From Rhodospirillales bacterium (lineage in GTDB: Bacteria; Pseudomonadota; Alphaproteobacteria; Micavibrionales; UBA1664), in NCBI GenBank assembly GCA_023898805.1, contig CP060260.1:186001-250000 (forward strand): 64,000 nt of DNA. The letters are read 5' to 3'. Both the position numbers and the translations under genes were made by a program. A model generated the notes under the pieces. The model saw only the letters and a list, made by a program, of their open reading frames with translations. It was not told the DNA's origin and did not search any database. Positions 34,017 through 41,624 of this stretch are shown here, in pieces. The number at the start of each line of letters is the position of its first letter. The stretch's first letter is position 1.

Positions 34017-35417
34017 ATGGACATAACGACCGACCGGCGCGGATTTCTCAAAGGGGTGGCTTCGGCCGCCGCCAACGCCGTCTTTGACCGTTACAACGCA
34101 GTGCGCGCCATCCTCTCGGACAATGTCGCGGCAACACTGGCCGACCGCCTCGACCCTGCCCATCTCGACGATTATTTCAGCCTGTTTGAATACGCGGCAT
34201 CCGGGATCATGTCCCCCTTCGACGGCGAGTATTTTTTTGAACCTCGTTACTTCCTGCCGGTGGGAAAAGCCACACTCGACGACCTGCCAAAATACACACA
34301 AAAAACCCTGCGCAGCATCTATCGCGACGCTGTCCACGCGTTAAGAGGCGAGGTTAGACAACTCGCGCATCTTCTTAAATATAAAGACGATCTTGCACCG
34401 ATCATTGCCATGATGCGCGCCCACACCCTGGCCTATGCCACCGCACAGAATTACGCCTCTCCCGAAGGGGCAGCCCGACAAATCGAAAAGCAACTGGATA
34501 CGCTGGGATCACAGGAAAAGATTCACGCGCTGATGACCCGGCTCCTTTCAGATTATGCAAAGACTCTTGCACAGGTAGGCGCGCACCTCACCCCGCAATC
34601 CCGGACCAGACTTGCGGGTACGCCCCTGCTGCAATTTCCGGAAGCGGGGCTGGACATACCCTACCTGTTCCCGCTGGATAAGCTTCCCCTCATCGCCGAA
34701 GCAATCGCGTTCGAGGATAATGGTCATTTCCTCGACATCATGGACGTGCCGGAAACATGGCGAAACCTGTTCACCGCCCTTTCCCGCACCGATACGGCGA
34801 AAAACCGGCTGGCCCAACGCTGCCTGACATGGGAATCCACCTATTACGACCGCGCCCTGATGCACCGCGCCGGTTTGACGGAAACCCATTTGCGCGCGGG
34901 CCTGCACGCGGTGTTACAGGAAAAGATGGAGGACAAGGCCTTCGAACTCGAACTGGCGAACGAGGCCTTTGAACACCTGCTGCACGGCTCCGGCCTACCC
35001 CCGGCGCGGATGGAAGAGCCGCTGCAGAAACTCGAACGGATGATCGACGACGGTCATCTGCGCGTCCGCAGCCTGCCGTATACCGGCACACAATCCGGCT
35101 TCGCACTGGATATGACGCCGGAAACGGACGACCCGTATCTTGGCGCCGCGATGGACGACGTCGCGGACACAATCGCGACCGCGATTCAGGCCTATGCCCA
35201 TGTGATGGAACGCACGCAAGCCCACGAAATCAGGATCGCCGTGCAAAACGACGATTACCAATCTCTGCCCTTTCTGGAAACCATGGCCCGGCGCACGCAA
35301 TACACGGCCACCCATGGCAGCTTTTCCGGCCAGTTACAACGCCTTGCCGGAAAACTTCAGGATTTCACGCAACTGGAAACCCTCGCCCGCGCACTGCGCC
35401 CGACGCTTAAAATATGA
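34017..35417 (+). CDS. Orphan protein of 466 residues with an N-terminal twin-arginine-like motif
   Basis: I do not recognise a family. The N-terminus reads MDITTDRRGFLKGVASAAANA, where D-RRGFLK matches the twin-arginine core (S/T-RRxFLK), though the following hydrophobic stretch is short and weak. The rest is predicted largely helical and soluble, with amphipathic segments such as IYRDAVHALRGEVRQLAHLL and EDKAFELELANEAFEHLL. Codon use looks native. It stands alone between a binding protein and tRNA-Thr, with its own leaderless-type promoter. Cytosolic location or Tat export cannot be decided from sequence. Confidence 0.6.
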   Translation: MDITTDRRGFLKGVASAAANAVFDRYNAVRAILSDNVAATLADRLDPAHLDDYFSLFEYAASGIMSPFDGEYFFEPRYFLPVGKATLDDLPKYTQKTLRSIYRDAVHALRGEVRQLAHLLKYKDDLAPIIAMMRAHTLAYATAQNYASPEGAARQIEKQLDTLGSQEKIHALMTRLLSDYAKTLAQVGAHLTPQSRTRLAGTPLLQFPEAGLDIPYLFPLDKLPLIAEAIAFEDNGHFLDIMDVPETWRNLFTALSRTDTAKNRLAQRCLTWESTYYDRALMHRAGLTETHLRAGLHAVLQEKMEDKAFELELANEAFEHLLHGSGLPPARMEEPLQKLERMIDDGHLRVRSLPYTGTQSGFALDMTPETDDPYLGAAMDDVADTIATAIQAYAHVMERTQAHEIRIAVQNDDYQSLPFLETMARRTQYTATHGSFSGQLQRLAGKLQDFTQLETLARALRPTLKI

Positions 35418-35438
35418 TTTTGATTCACAAGAAAGAAC

Positions 35439-35513
35439 TGGTGCTGCTGGGGAGGATTGAACTCCCGACCTCGTCATTACCAATGACGCGCTCTACCACT
35501 GAGCTACAGCAGC
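35439..35513 (-). tRNA. tRNA-Thr (anticodon GGT)
   Basis: The reverse strand folds as a cloverleaf of 75 bases. The acceptor stem is GCTGCTG/CAGCAGC with encoded CCA. The D arm carries GCTCAGTGGTAGAGC and the anticodon stem TCATT/AATGA presents GGT. The T arm carries GTTCAATCC. It is convergent with the orphan at 34017. Confidence 0.95.
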
Positions 35514-35576
35514 GTGTATACCCAAAGCGGGGCGAAACTACCTAATTCCTGACACACTGTCATCATAAAAAATGCC

Positions 35577-35765
35577 ATGAACCACAACGATGATCACAAC
35601 GATGGTAAAAGCGCCGATCGCAAAGAGCGTCAGGAAACGCACGAACGGGACACGAAGGACCTTGCTCGCGCCGACGCGCTCCGGGCCAATCTGGCCCGGC
35701 GCAAGGCGCAAAGCCGCGAACGGGCGCGAAAAACCGGCGAAACGCCCGACAAAACCCGTGGATGA
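35577..35765 (+). CDS. Small charged protein
   Basis: A 62-residue highly charged protein (His/Asp-rich start MNHNDDHNDGKSADRK, then DALRANLARRKAQSRERAR). The LRANLxRRKAQ phrase is familiar from short conserved proteins located near murA in alphaproteobacteria, which supports a real gene. No function is known. It lies upstream of dcd-murA. Confidence 0.6.
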   Translation: MNHNDDHNDGKSADRKERQETHERDTKDLARADALRANLARRKAQSRERARKTGETPDKTRG

Positions 35766-35853
35766 TCCGGGGCCGAAGGCGCATTTTTGTTGAATTTCGG
35801 AGGCCTTACGGGTTATCCATCAGGACCTTGCCGAAACGTTAGGGGAAAACCTT

Positions 35854-36432
35854 ATGTCCATCATGCCCGACCACTGGATTCGCCAGCAGGCGACCGAAAG
35901 CCAGATGATCGCGCCGTTTGCCGAAAAGCAGAACGGCAACGGCATTATTTCCTATGGCCTGTCCTCCTACGGCTATGACGCGCGGCTCGATCATGAATTC
36001 ATGATCTTCACCAACGTCTATAACTCGATCGTCGATCCCAAGGCCTTCGATCAAAAGGCCTTCGTGAAGTTCGAGGGCGATGTCTGCGTCATCCCGCCCA
36101 ATTCCTTCGTGCTCGCGCAGACCAAGGAATATTTCAAAATCCCCGACGACGTGCTGGTGGTCTGCCTTGGCAAATCCACCTATGCGCGCTGCGGCCTGAT
36201 CGTCAACGTCACGCCGCTCGAACCGGGATGGGAGGGCCAGGTCACGCTGGAAATCTCGAACACCACGCCCCTGCCCGCGAAAGTCTACGCGGGCGAAGGC
36301 ATCGCACAGTTTTTATTTCTAAAGGGCGATAGCGCCTGTGAGGTCACTTATGCCGCAAGAGCTGGAAAATACATGGGCCAAAGGGGTGTCACCCTCCCCC
36401 GCCTCAAACGCGACGAAAGCGAAGCAGCTTAA
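35854..36432 (+). CDS. dcd: dCTP deaminase
   Basis: A 192-residue trimeric enzyme that converts dCTP to dUTP for thymidylate synthesis. Features are MPDHWIRQQA, SYGLSSYGYDARL, PNSFVLAQTKEYF and the core GKSTYARCGLIVNVTPLEPG with the catalytic region, then GWEGQVTLEISNT and GEGIAQFLFL. An AGGGGAAAA sequence precedes the ATG. Its 3' end overlaps the probable start of murA by 83 bases. Confidence 0.95.
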   Translation: MSIMPDHWIRQQATESQMIAPFAEKQNGNGIISYGLSSYGYDARLDHEFMIFTNVYNSIVDPKAFDQKAFVKFEGDVCVIPPNSFVLAQTKEYFKIPDDVLVVCLGKSTYARCGLIVNVTPLEPGWEGQVTLEISNTTPLPAKVYAGEGIAQFLFLKGDSACEVTYAARAGKYMGQRGVTLPRLKRDESEAA

Positions 36433-37750
36433 GGTCACGAACGACAACACGTCGGACGGCGAAGCCGCGGCGCAGGACGGGCTGGAGAAAATCCGCATCC
36501 TCGGCGGCCGCGCGCTGCACGGCGAAATCGCGGTGTCGGGCGCCAAGAACGCGGCCCTGCCGCTGATGTGTGCCAGCCTGTTGACGCGCGAACCCATCAC
36601 CTTCACCAACATGCCGCTGGGCCTGCGCGACATCCAGACCATGGCCGACCTGCTCGAACATCTCGGCGTCCGCGTCGAGGTCGATGACGGCAAGGCCACC
36701 CTGCACCTTCAGGGTGAATCCATCGACAACACAATCGCGCCGTACGATCTGGTGCGCAAAATGCGCGCCTCGATCCTCGTGCTCGGGCCGCTGCTGGCCC
36801 GCACCGGCCATGCGCGCGTGTCGCTGCCCGGCGGTTGCGCCATCGGCACCCGCCCCGTCGACCTGCACATCAAGGCGCTGGAGGAAATGGGCGCGACAAT
36901 AAAGCTGGAGGACGGGTATATCGTCGCCTCCGCCCCCGGCGGTCTGAAGCCCGCGAAAATCCTGTTCCCCAAGGTCACCGTCACCGGCACCGAAAACATC
37001 ATGATGGCCGCCGCGCTGGTTGAAGGCGAAACGGTCATCGCCAACGCCGCGATGGAACCCGAAGTCACCGATCTGGCTGAATGTCTGGTCAAGATGGGCG
37101 CCGAAATCGACGGCATCGGCACCGCGCGGCTGGTCGTGCGTGGGCGCAAGGCCTTGAACGGCGCCACGCATGACGTCATCGCCGACCGCATCGAAACCGG
37201 CACCTTCATGATCGCGGTCGCGCTGTGCGGCGGCGAACTGCGCTTGAAAAACGCGCGTCCCGAAACGCTCAACGCGCTGATCGGCCTACTTGAAACCGCG
37301 GGTGTGACCTTCGCCCAGGACGGCGCGGACATGATCGTCTCCAAACCCGCGGGGCAACGCATCAAGGGCGTCGACATCATGACCGAACCCTATCCCGCCT
37401 TCCCGACCGATCTGCAGGCCCAGTTCATGACCATGCTTACCTTGTGCGAGGGCGCAGGACTGGTCACCGAAACCATATTTGAAAACCGCTTCATGCATGT
37501 GCCGGAACTCGCACGCATGGGGGCGAACATTTCCGTGCAGGGCAATTCCGCGATCGTGCGCGGCGTCGACAAACTGCACGGCGCGCCGGTAATGGCGACC
37601 GACCTGCGCGCCTCCGTCGCGCTGGTGCTGGCCGGGCTGGTGGCCGAGGGCGAAACCCTGGTCCACCGCATCTATCACCTCGACCGCGGCTATGAACGCG
37701 TGGTCGAAAAACTTTCTGCCGTCGGCGCGCAAATCGAACGCATCCGCTAG
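36350..37750 (+). CDS. murA: UDP-N-acetylglucosamine 1-carboxyvinyltransferase
   Basis: First committed step of peptidoglycan synthesis: transfer of enolpyruvate to UDP-GlcNAc. Core motifs are ILGGRALHGEIAVSGAKNAALP, the catalytic Cys in LPGGCAIGTRPVDLH (about 163) and PYPAFPTDLQAQFM. With the ATG at 36350 (GAGG at 36340-36343 as Shine-Dalgarno) it has 466 residues, about 45 more than the usual 419, the extra being a charged N-terminal leader that overlaps dcd. A later start cannot be excluded, but no ATG/GTG/TTG sits close to the conserved core. Confidence 0.93.
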   Translation: MPQELENTWAKGVSPSPASNATKAKQLKVTNDNTSDGEAAAQDGLEKIRILGGRALHGEIAVSGAKNAALPLMCASLLTREPITFTNMPLGLRDIQTMADLLEHLGVRVEVDDGKATLHLQGESIDNTIAPYDLVRKMRASILVLGPLLARTGHARVSLPGGCAIGTRPVDLHIKALEEMGATIKLEDGYIVASAPGGLKPAKILFPKVTVTGTENIMMAAALVEGETVIANAAMEPEVTDLAECLVKMGAEIDGIGTARLVVRGRKALNGATHDVIADRIETGTFMIAVALCGGELRLKNARPETLNALIGLLETAGVTFAQDGADMIVSKPAGQRIKGVDIMTEPYPAFPTDLQAQFMTMLTLCEGAGLVTETIFENRFMHVPELARMGANISVQGNSAIVRGVDKLHGAPVMATDLRASVALVLAGLVAEGETLVHRIYHLDRGYERVVEKLSAVGAQIERIR

Positions 37751-37752
37751 CA

Positions 37753-38433
37753 ATGGATCAGAACGCCGCCTCGCTCAAAGTTCTGGCCGACAGTCAGAAA
37801 ACAGCGTTTCCTTACGTTATCCGTGTCGGAAAACTTGCGATCGAGGTCCACAAAAACGTTTTCTCGCCCAAGCATTTCAACGGCTGGAAAATTTTTCATG
37901 CGCTGCTGCCGGACACAAAAGGCACGGATGTGCTCGAGGTCGGCACCGGCACGGGCGTAACCGCCGCTTATATGGCCGCCCATGGCGCGCGCAGTGTGAT
38001 GGCGCTCGACATCAACCCTCATGCCGTCAAAAACGCGCGGACCAATGCCCGGCGCAACAGCCTCAAAAACATGACGGTGCGCGAAAGCAATATCTTTTCT
38101 GCCCTGAAAAAAACGGAAACCTTCGACACCATCTACTGGAACACGCCGTTCATGTATGCGCCCCATCGCTACAAATACCGGAATGTCCTTGAGCGCGGCC
38201 TGTTCGATCCCGGCTACCGGATCACTGACCGGTTCCTGAAAGGCTGTAAAAAACATCTGCGCAAGGGCGGGCGCGTATTGTTCGGCACCGGCAATTTCGG
38301 CGACATACCGCGCTTTCTGGCGCTCGCAAAAAAACACGGCTATCGGATCAAGGTTCTGGGCGTCAGGAAATCGCGGGAAATCAAGCCCGTCACTTTCGAC
38401 CTTTATGAACTCACCCTGCCGTCCCAACGCTAA
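37753..38433 (+). CDS. SAM-dependent methyltransferase, HemK/PrmC-like small domain
   Basis: A 226-residue class I methyltransferase. Motif I is VLEVGTGTGVTAAYMAAHG (about 60-78), the acidic residue follows in VMALDINPHAVKNA, and the N-P-P-Y-type motif reads WNTPFMYAP (about 130), implying amino-group methylation of protein, RNA or a small molecule. It starts two bases after murA's stop, so it is in the dcd-murA operon. The NTPF variant departs from the NPPY/F of PrmC; substrate unknown. Confidence 0.8.
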   Translation: MDQNAASLKVLADSQKTAFPYVIRVGKLAIEVHKNVFSPKHFNGWKIFHALLPDTKGTDVLEVGTGTGVTAAYMAAHGARSVMALDINPHAVKNARTNARRNSLKNMTVRESNIFSALKKTETFDTIYWNTPFMYAPHRYKYRNVLERGLFDPGYRITDRFLKGCKKHLRKGGRVLFGTGNFGDIPRFLALAKKHGYRIKVLGVRKSREIKPVTFDLYELTLPSQR

Positions 38434-38439
38434 AAAAAT

Positions 38440-38468
38440 TTGCATCCGTTGGATGGTTTTTGTTACGT
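38440..38468 (+). promoter_or_regulatory. Promoter of the paralogue pair
   Basis: TTGCAT (38440-38445), 17 bases, TTACGT (38463-38468). The predicted start coincides with the ATG at 38475; no Shine-Dalgarno is present. Confidence 0.45.
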
Positions 38469-38474
38469 AAACAA

Positions 38475-39116
38475 ATGACCGCCGCCGAACGCTTTGCCGA
38501 AGACTTCACCGCCAGCGCCATGCAGGCGGCGAGCCTGCTGCCCCGCGAATACCCGGCTGTTGCCGAAATTCTTCATCGCATGGGCAAAAAATATATCGCG
38601 CCCGGCCATTTCGAGCGCCCCGAACCAGCACGCGGTGCGGCATTGAGAAATATGGTGGAAGGCCTGCGGCTGAACGCCGAACTCGTGCGCGAATTCCATC
38701 CCGGCTTTTACGCGTCGCCCCGCGCCGTGCCCGAAGGCGTCTTTGGCGCGCTTCTGGGCGGCCCCGACATATTGACCGAGGCATGGGAAAATTTTGGCGC
38801 GAACGAGGCCAAAAGCCTGATCGCCGAAACGAGGGATTTTACGCCGCAGCAACCGCGTACCTTTCATACGGCCCGAACCCCCGCGCGTTATTACTTCATG
38901 CTGGCCACGCTTGACGGGCTTCTGACCGCGCACAGCACGATGCAACAGGCGCCCGATGTGCTCGATCGTGCCGCACTTGACGAATTCGATACGACGGCCC
39001 GCGCCGCCGCCGCGTGGACACGGATTTCCACGACGCCGCTGGCGCAGGAAATTCGGGTTGCCGCCGCGCGCACGCTGGAACTGGCGCATACACTCAAACC
39101 GTCCATGCCGTCATGA
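38475..39116 (+). CDS. Orphan helical protein, first of a paralogous pair
   Basis: A 213-residue soluble protein, mainly helical, of no family I know. It aligns with the next gene over most of its length. Shared blocks include P-x-x-(V/I)-P-E-x-V-(F/Y)-x-A-L-(L/I)-G (here RAVPEGVFGALLGG), a D-x-T-P-(Q/E) turn, the hydrophobic YFMLATLDGLLTAHS and a C-terminal PLAQEIRVAAARTLELAH. No catalytic signature or signal peptide is seen. The start at 38475 follows the promoter; an in-frame TTG at 38460 would precede the -10. Its stop overlaps the next start (ATGA). Confidence 0.65.
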   Translation: MTAAERFAEDFTASAMQAASLLPREYPAVAEILHRMGKKYIAPGHFERPEPARGAALRNMVEGLRLNAELVREFHPGFYASPRAVPEGVFGALLGGPDILTEAWENFGANEAKSLIAETRDFTPQQPRTFHTARTPARYYFMLATLDGLLTAHSTMQQAPDVLDRAALDEFDTTARAAAAWTRISTTPLAQEIRVAAARTLELAHTLKPSMPS

Positions 39117-39778
39117 CCAAAAAATCAAGCAGCGGGATATTGCGAACCTATCTTGCCGATTTGTGCATCAATGCCATCGACATGAATAAAAAAAATTTCC
39201 CTGCCGTGCACGAAACATTTGAACTGGTGGCAGAACGTTACCTGCTTCCAAGCCTTCCCGACGGTGAAGTCGAGCGTTTAAACTTTCTTTACGGCTACAT
39301 CACCTATATGCGCAGCCTCGTGAATATGGCCCATTTCCATCACAATCCCTATTACGGTCATCCGGCGGAAATACCGGAATCCGTATACTGCGCCCTGATC
39401 GGCCAAGGTTATTTCGATACGCCCGGCAAGTGGCAGCACGACGAACTGCACGAGGCCCGCCGACTGCACAGCCATGCCGACGAAATCACACCCGAAGCAC
39501 CAGAAACTTTGGCGGATGCGGACAATGACGCGCGTTTTTTGTATCTGGTCCAGATGCTCGACGGCCTGACCCTGTCCTTCGGCATCCTGCAAAGCCAGGG
39601 CCGTGACCTGCCCGCCGCGGCCATGCACAACTGCCTCGACAACGCGCTTTACGCTGCGAAATGGCGGTTTGACCCCGCCACACCGCTGACCGACGCGATT
39701 ACCGCCGCCGCGCCAAGGGTCATCGCCTATTTCCGCACGCTCGGCCTGCGCCCTGAACAAGCCCCTTCCATCCGATAA
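39113..39778 (+). CDS. Orphan helical protein, second of a paralogous pair
   Basis: A 221-residue protein sharing blocks with the previous gene (EIPESVYCALIGQG, ADEITPEAPE, YLVQMLDGLTLSFGILQSQG, PLTDAITAAAPRVIAYFRTLGL). Unlike its partner it has a His-rich stretch NMAHFHHNPYYGHP (about 70-83). The ATG at 39113 overlaps the upstream stop, indicating translational coupling. The pair probably arose by tandem duplication and may form a heteromer. Function unknown. Confidence 0.65.
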   Translation: MTKKSSSGILRTYLADLCINAIDMNKKNFPAVHETFELVAERYLLPSLPDGEVERLNFLYGYITYMRSLVNMAHFHHNPYYGHPAEIPESVYCALIGQGYFDTPGKWQHDELHEARRLHSHADEITPEAPETLADADNDARFLYLVQMLDGLTLSFGILQSQGRDLPAAAMHNCLDNALYAAKWRFDPATPLTDAITAAAPRVIAYFRTLGLRPEQAPSIR

Positions 39779-39824
39779 AACGACCTTCCCTTGTGCCATC
39801 CGCCGCGCCACAATCGCGGATAAG

Positions 39825-40334
39825 ATGGCCGAACCGGACACCCCCGCGCCGCACCCTGGCGCACGCATCGTTAAAATCGAACTCGACGAACCGCGAGGGC
39901 TGCGCCGTACCCCGATGGCAGAGGCCGAACGCGCCACCGCCATCCACGACCTGCTGGCCGGCAACGCCTTTACCTTGCCCGGCCACGACAACGGCCCCTA
40001 TTACCTGCGCATCGCCACCGACGGCCACCGCCTGATCCTGCGCCTGCGCAACGCGGAGCGCGTGGAATTGCCGGAAATCGCCCTCTCGCTTATGCCGCTG
40101 CGCCGCCTGATCCACGATTATTTCCTGATCTGCAGCAGTTACGGCATGGCCCATACGGGCGGCGACCGCAACCGGCTGGAAAGCATCGACATGGCCCGCC
40201 GCGGTCTGCATGACGAAGGTGCAACCATCCTGCGTCGCGGTCTTTCCGCCCATGCCGAAATCGACCACGCCACTGCACGAAGCCTGTTCACACTGGCCTG
40301 CGTCCTCCAGATCGGCCGGGTCCAGCCATGGTAG
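39825..40334 (+). CDS. UPF0262 family protein
   Basis: A 169-residue conserved protein of UPF0262, found almost only in alphaproteobacteria. Typical blocks are RIVKIELDEP, DNGPYYLRIATDGHRLILRL, LSLMPLRRLIHDYFLICSSY, and AIDMARRG-type text here as SIDMARRGLHDEGA. No activity is known. It heads the conserved block UPF0262 / low-MW phosphatase / infA / maf / RNase G, and its end overlaps the phosphatase gene by seven bases. Confidence 0.88.
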   Translation: MAEPDTPAPHPGARIVKIELDEPRGLRRTPMAEAERATAIHDLLAGNAFTLPGHDNGPYYLRIATDGHRLILRLRNAERVELPEIALSLMPLRRLIHDYFLICSSYGMAHTGGDRNRLESIDMARRGLHDEGATILRRGLSAHAEIDHATARSLFTLACVLQIGRVQPW

Positions 40335-40747
40335 ATCTGGCCCCGCCCGTCTCCGTCCTTTTTCTGTGCGATCGCAACGCCGTGCGCTCGCCCATGGCGG
40401 CGGCGCTGCTGTCTGGTGCGCACTCGGCGGGCCTTGACCCCGCGCCTTACGTCGACCCGTTCGCCTGCACCGTGACGCTGGAAATCGGCGTGGACATTAC
40501 GGCGCACGAACCCCGCGCCGTGGACTTCGCCGCGATCGCGCCCGCCACGCAGGTGATCGCCCTGTCCCCCGCTGCTTTCGCTGCCGCGCATGAATGGCGG
40601 CTGAAAACCGGGTTTGAACTTGAAACCTGGGACCTGCCCGCAATCCCCGACCCGGAAGGCCCGCGCGAACACACGCTTGCGGGCTACCGCGCCCTGCGTG
40701 ACGCCCTGCGTGCCCATATCGCCAACCGTTTTGGCGGCAAAACTTGA
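40328..40747 (+). CDS. Low-molecular-weight protein-tyrosine-phosphatase-like protein
   Basis: A 139-residue protein with the LMW-PTP/arsenate reductase fold. The P-loop LFLCDRNAVRSPMAA fits C-x5-R-S (Cys about residue 14), though the usual C-x-G-N is here C-D-R-N. The C-terminal Asp loop is in LPAIPDPEGPREH. It sits between UPF0262 and infA, as in many alphaproteobacteria. Phosphatase activity is likely but the substrate is unknown. Confidence 0.83.
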   Translation: MVDLAPPVSVLFLCDRNAVRSPMAAALLSGAHSAGLDPAPYVDPFACTVTLEIGVDITAHEPRAVDFAAIAPATQVIALSPAAFAAAHEWRLKTGFELETWDLPAIPDPEGPREHTLAGYRALRDALRAHIANRFGGKT

Positions 40748-40807
40748 ATTTTTCCCCGAACGGCGTATAACCGCCGCTTGAAATCCGTTTTGCGTAAGGA
40801 GGCCTGT

Positions 40808-41026
40808 TTGGCCAAGGAAGATCTGATCGAATTCAAAGGCACCGTGACCGAAGTGCTGCCCAACGCGATGTTCCGCGTCACGCTTGAAAACGGGCACGAG
40901 GTTCTGGCCCACACCGCCGGCAAGATGCGCAAGAACCGCATCCGCGTGCTCACCGGTGACTCGGTCGTGGTGGAAATGACCCCCTACGACCTGACCAAGG
41001 GCCGCATCATCTTCCGTGAGAAATAG
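40808..41026 (+). CDS. infA: Translation initiation factor IF-1
   Basis: A 72-residue S1-fold factor that binds the 30S A site with IF-2 and IF-3. It reads AKEDLIEFKGTVTEVLPNAM at the N-terminus, then FRVTLENGHEVLAHTAGKMRK and GDSVVVEMTPYDLTKGRI. The start is a TTG at 40808, five bases after a strong AAGGAGG; the upstream in-frame ATG at 40778 would add ten non-conserved residues and place the ribosome site inside the gene. A TTG start may keep expression low. Confidence 0.95.
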   Translation: MAKEDLIEFKGTVTEVLPNAMFRVTLENGHEVLAHTAGKMRKNRIRVLTGDSVVVEMTPYDLTKGRIIFREK

Positions 41027-41624
41027 CCTCATCCTCGCTTCCGCCTCGCCGCGGCGGATCGAGCTGCTGGCCCAGATCGGCATCGCGCCTGACGCCGTCA
41101 TCCCCGCTGAAATCGACGAAACCCCGCTGAAAGGCGAAACGCCCAAGGCGATGGTCGAACGTCTGGCGCGCGAAAAGGCCGCCGTTATCGCCCACACACA
41201 TCCGGATGCCTATGTCATCGCGGCGGACACCACCGTGGCGCTGGGGGTGCGCATTTTCGGCAAGGCCGAAACCGGGGAACAGGCGCGCGCCTTCCTGCAA
41301 AAACTTTCGGGCCGCACGCATCGTGTCTGGGGTGGTATCGCGCTGGCCACACCGGGCGGACGGCTGGTTTCCCGCGTTGTCTGCACGCGCGTCGCCTTCA
41401 AACGGTTAAGCGAGGGCGAGATTGGCGCGTATATTGCATCGAACGAATGGCGGGACAAGGCGGGCGCCTATGGCATTCAGGGCCGCGCAGCCGCCTTCGT
41501 GGCGGATATCCACGGCTCCCACAGCAATATCGTGGGGCTAAGTCTTTATGATATAATGAACATGTTGAACGGAAACGGGTTTGATACGACGTATGGCAAC
41601 GGCAACTCTGGACGTGGTGGTTGA
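41016..41624 (+). CDS. maf: Maf-family nucleotide pyrophosphatase
   Basis: A 202-residue nucleoside triphosphate pyrophosphatase (dTTP/UTP or related, depending on subfamily) that guards against modified nucleotides and affects septum formation. It shows LILASASPRRIELLAQIG, PKAMVERLAREKA, VIAADTTVALG (metal-binding Asp) and WRDKAGAYGIQGRAA. It begins at a GTG (41016) inside the last codons of infA, overlapping by 11 bases. Its own end overlaps the RNase G start by 32 bases. Confidence 0.92.
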   Translation: MRNSLILASASPRRIELLAQIGIAPDAVIPAEIDETPLKGETPKAMVERLAREKAAVIAHTHPDAYVIAADTTVALGVRIFGKAETGEQARAFLQKLSGRTHRVWGGIALATPGGRLVSRVVCTRVAFKRLSEGEIGAYIASNEWRDKAGAYGIQGRAAAFVADIHGSHSNIVGLSLYDIMNMLNGNGFDTTYGNGNSGRGG

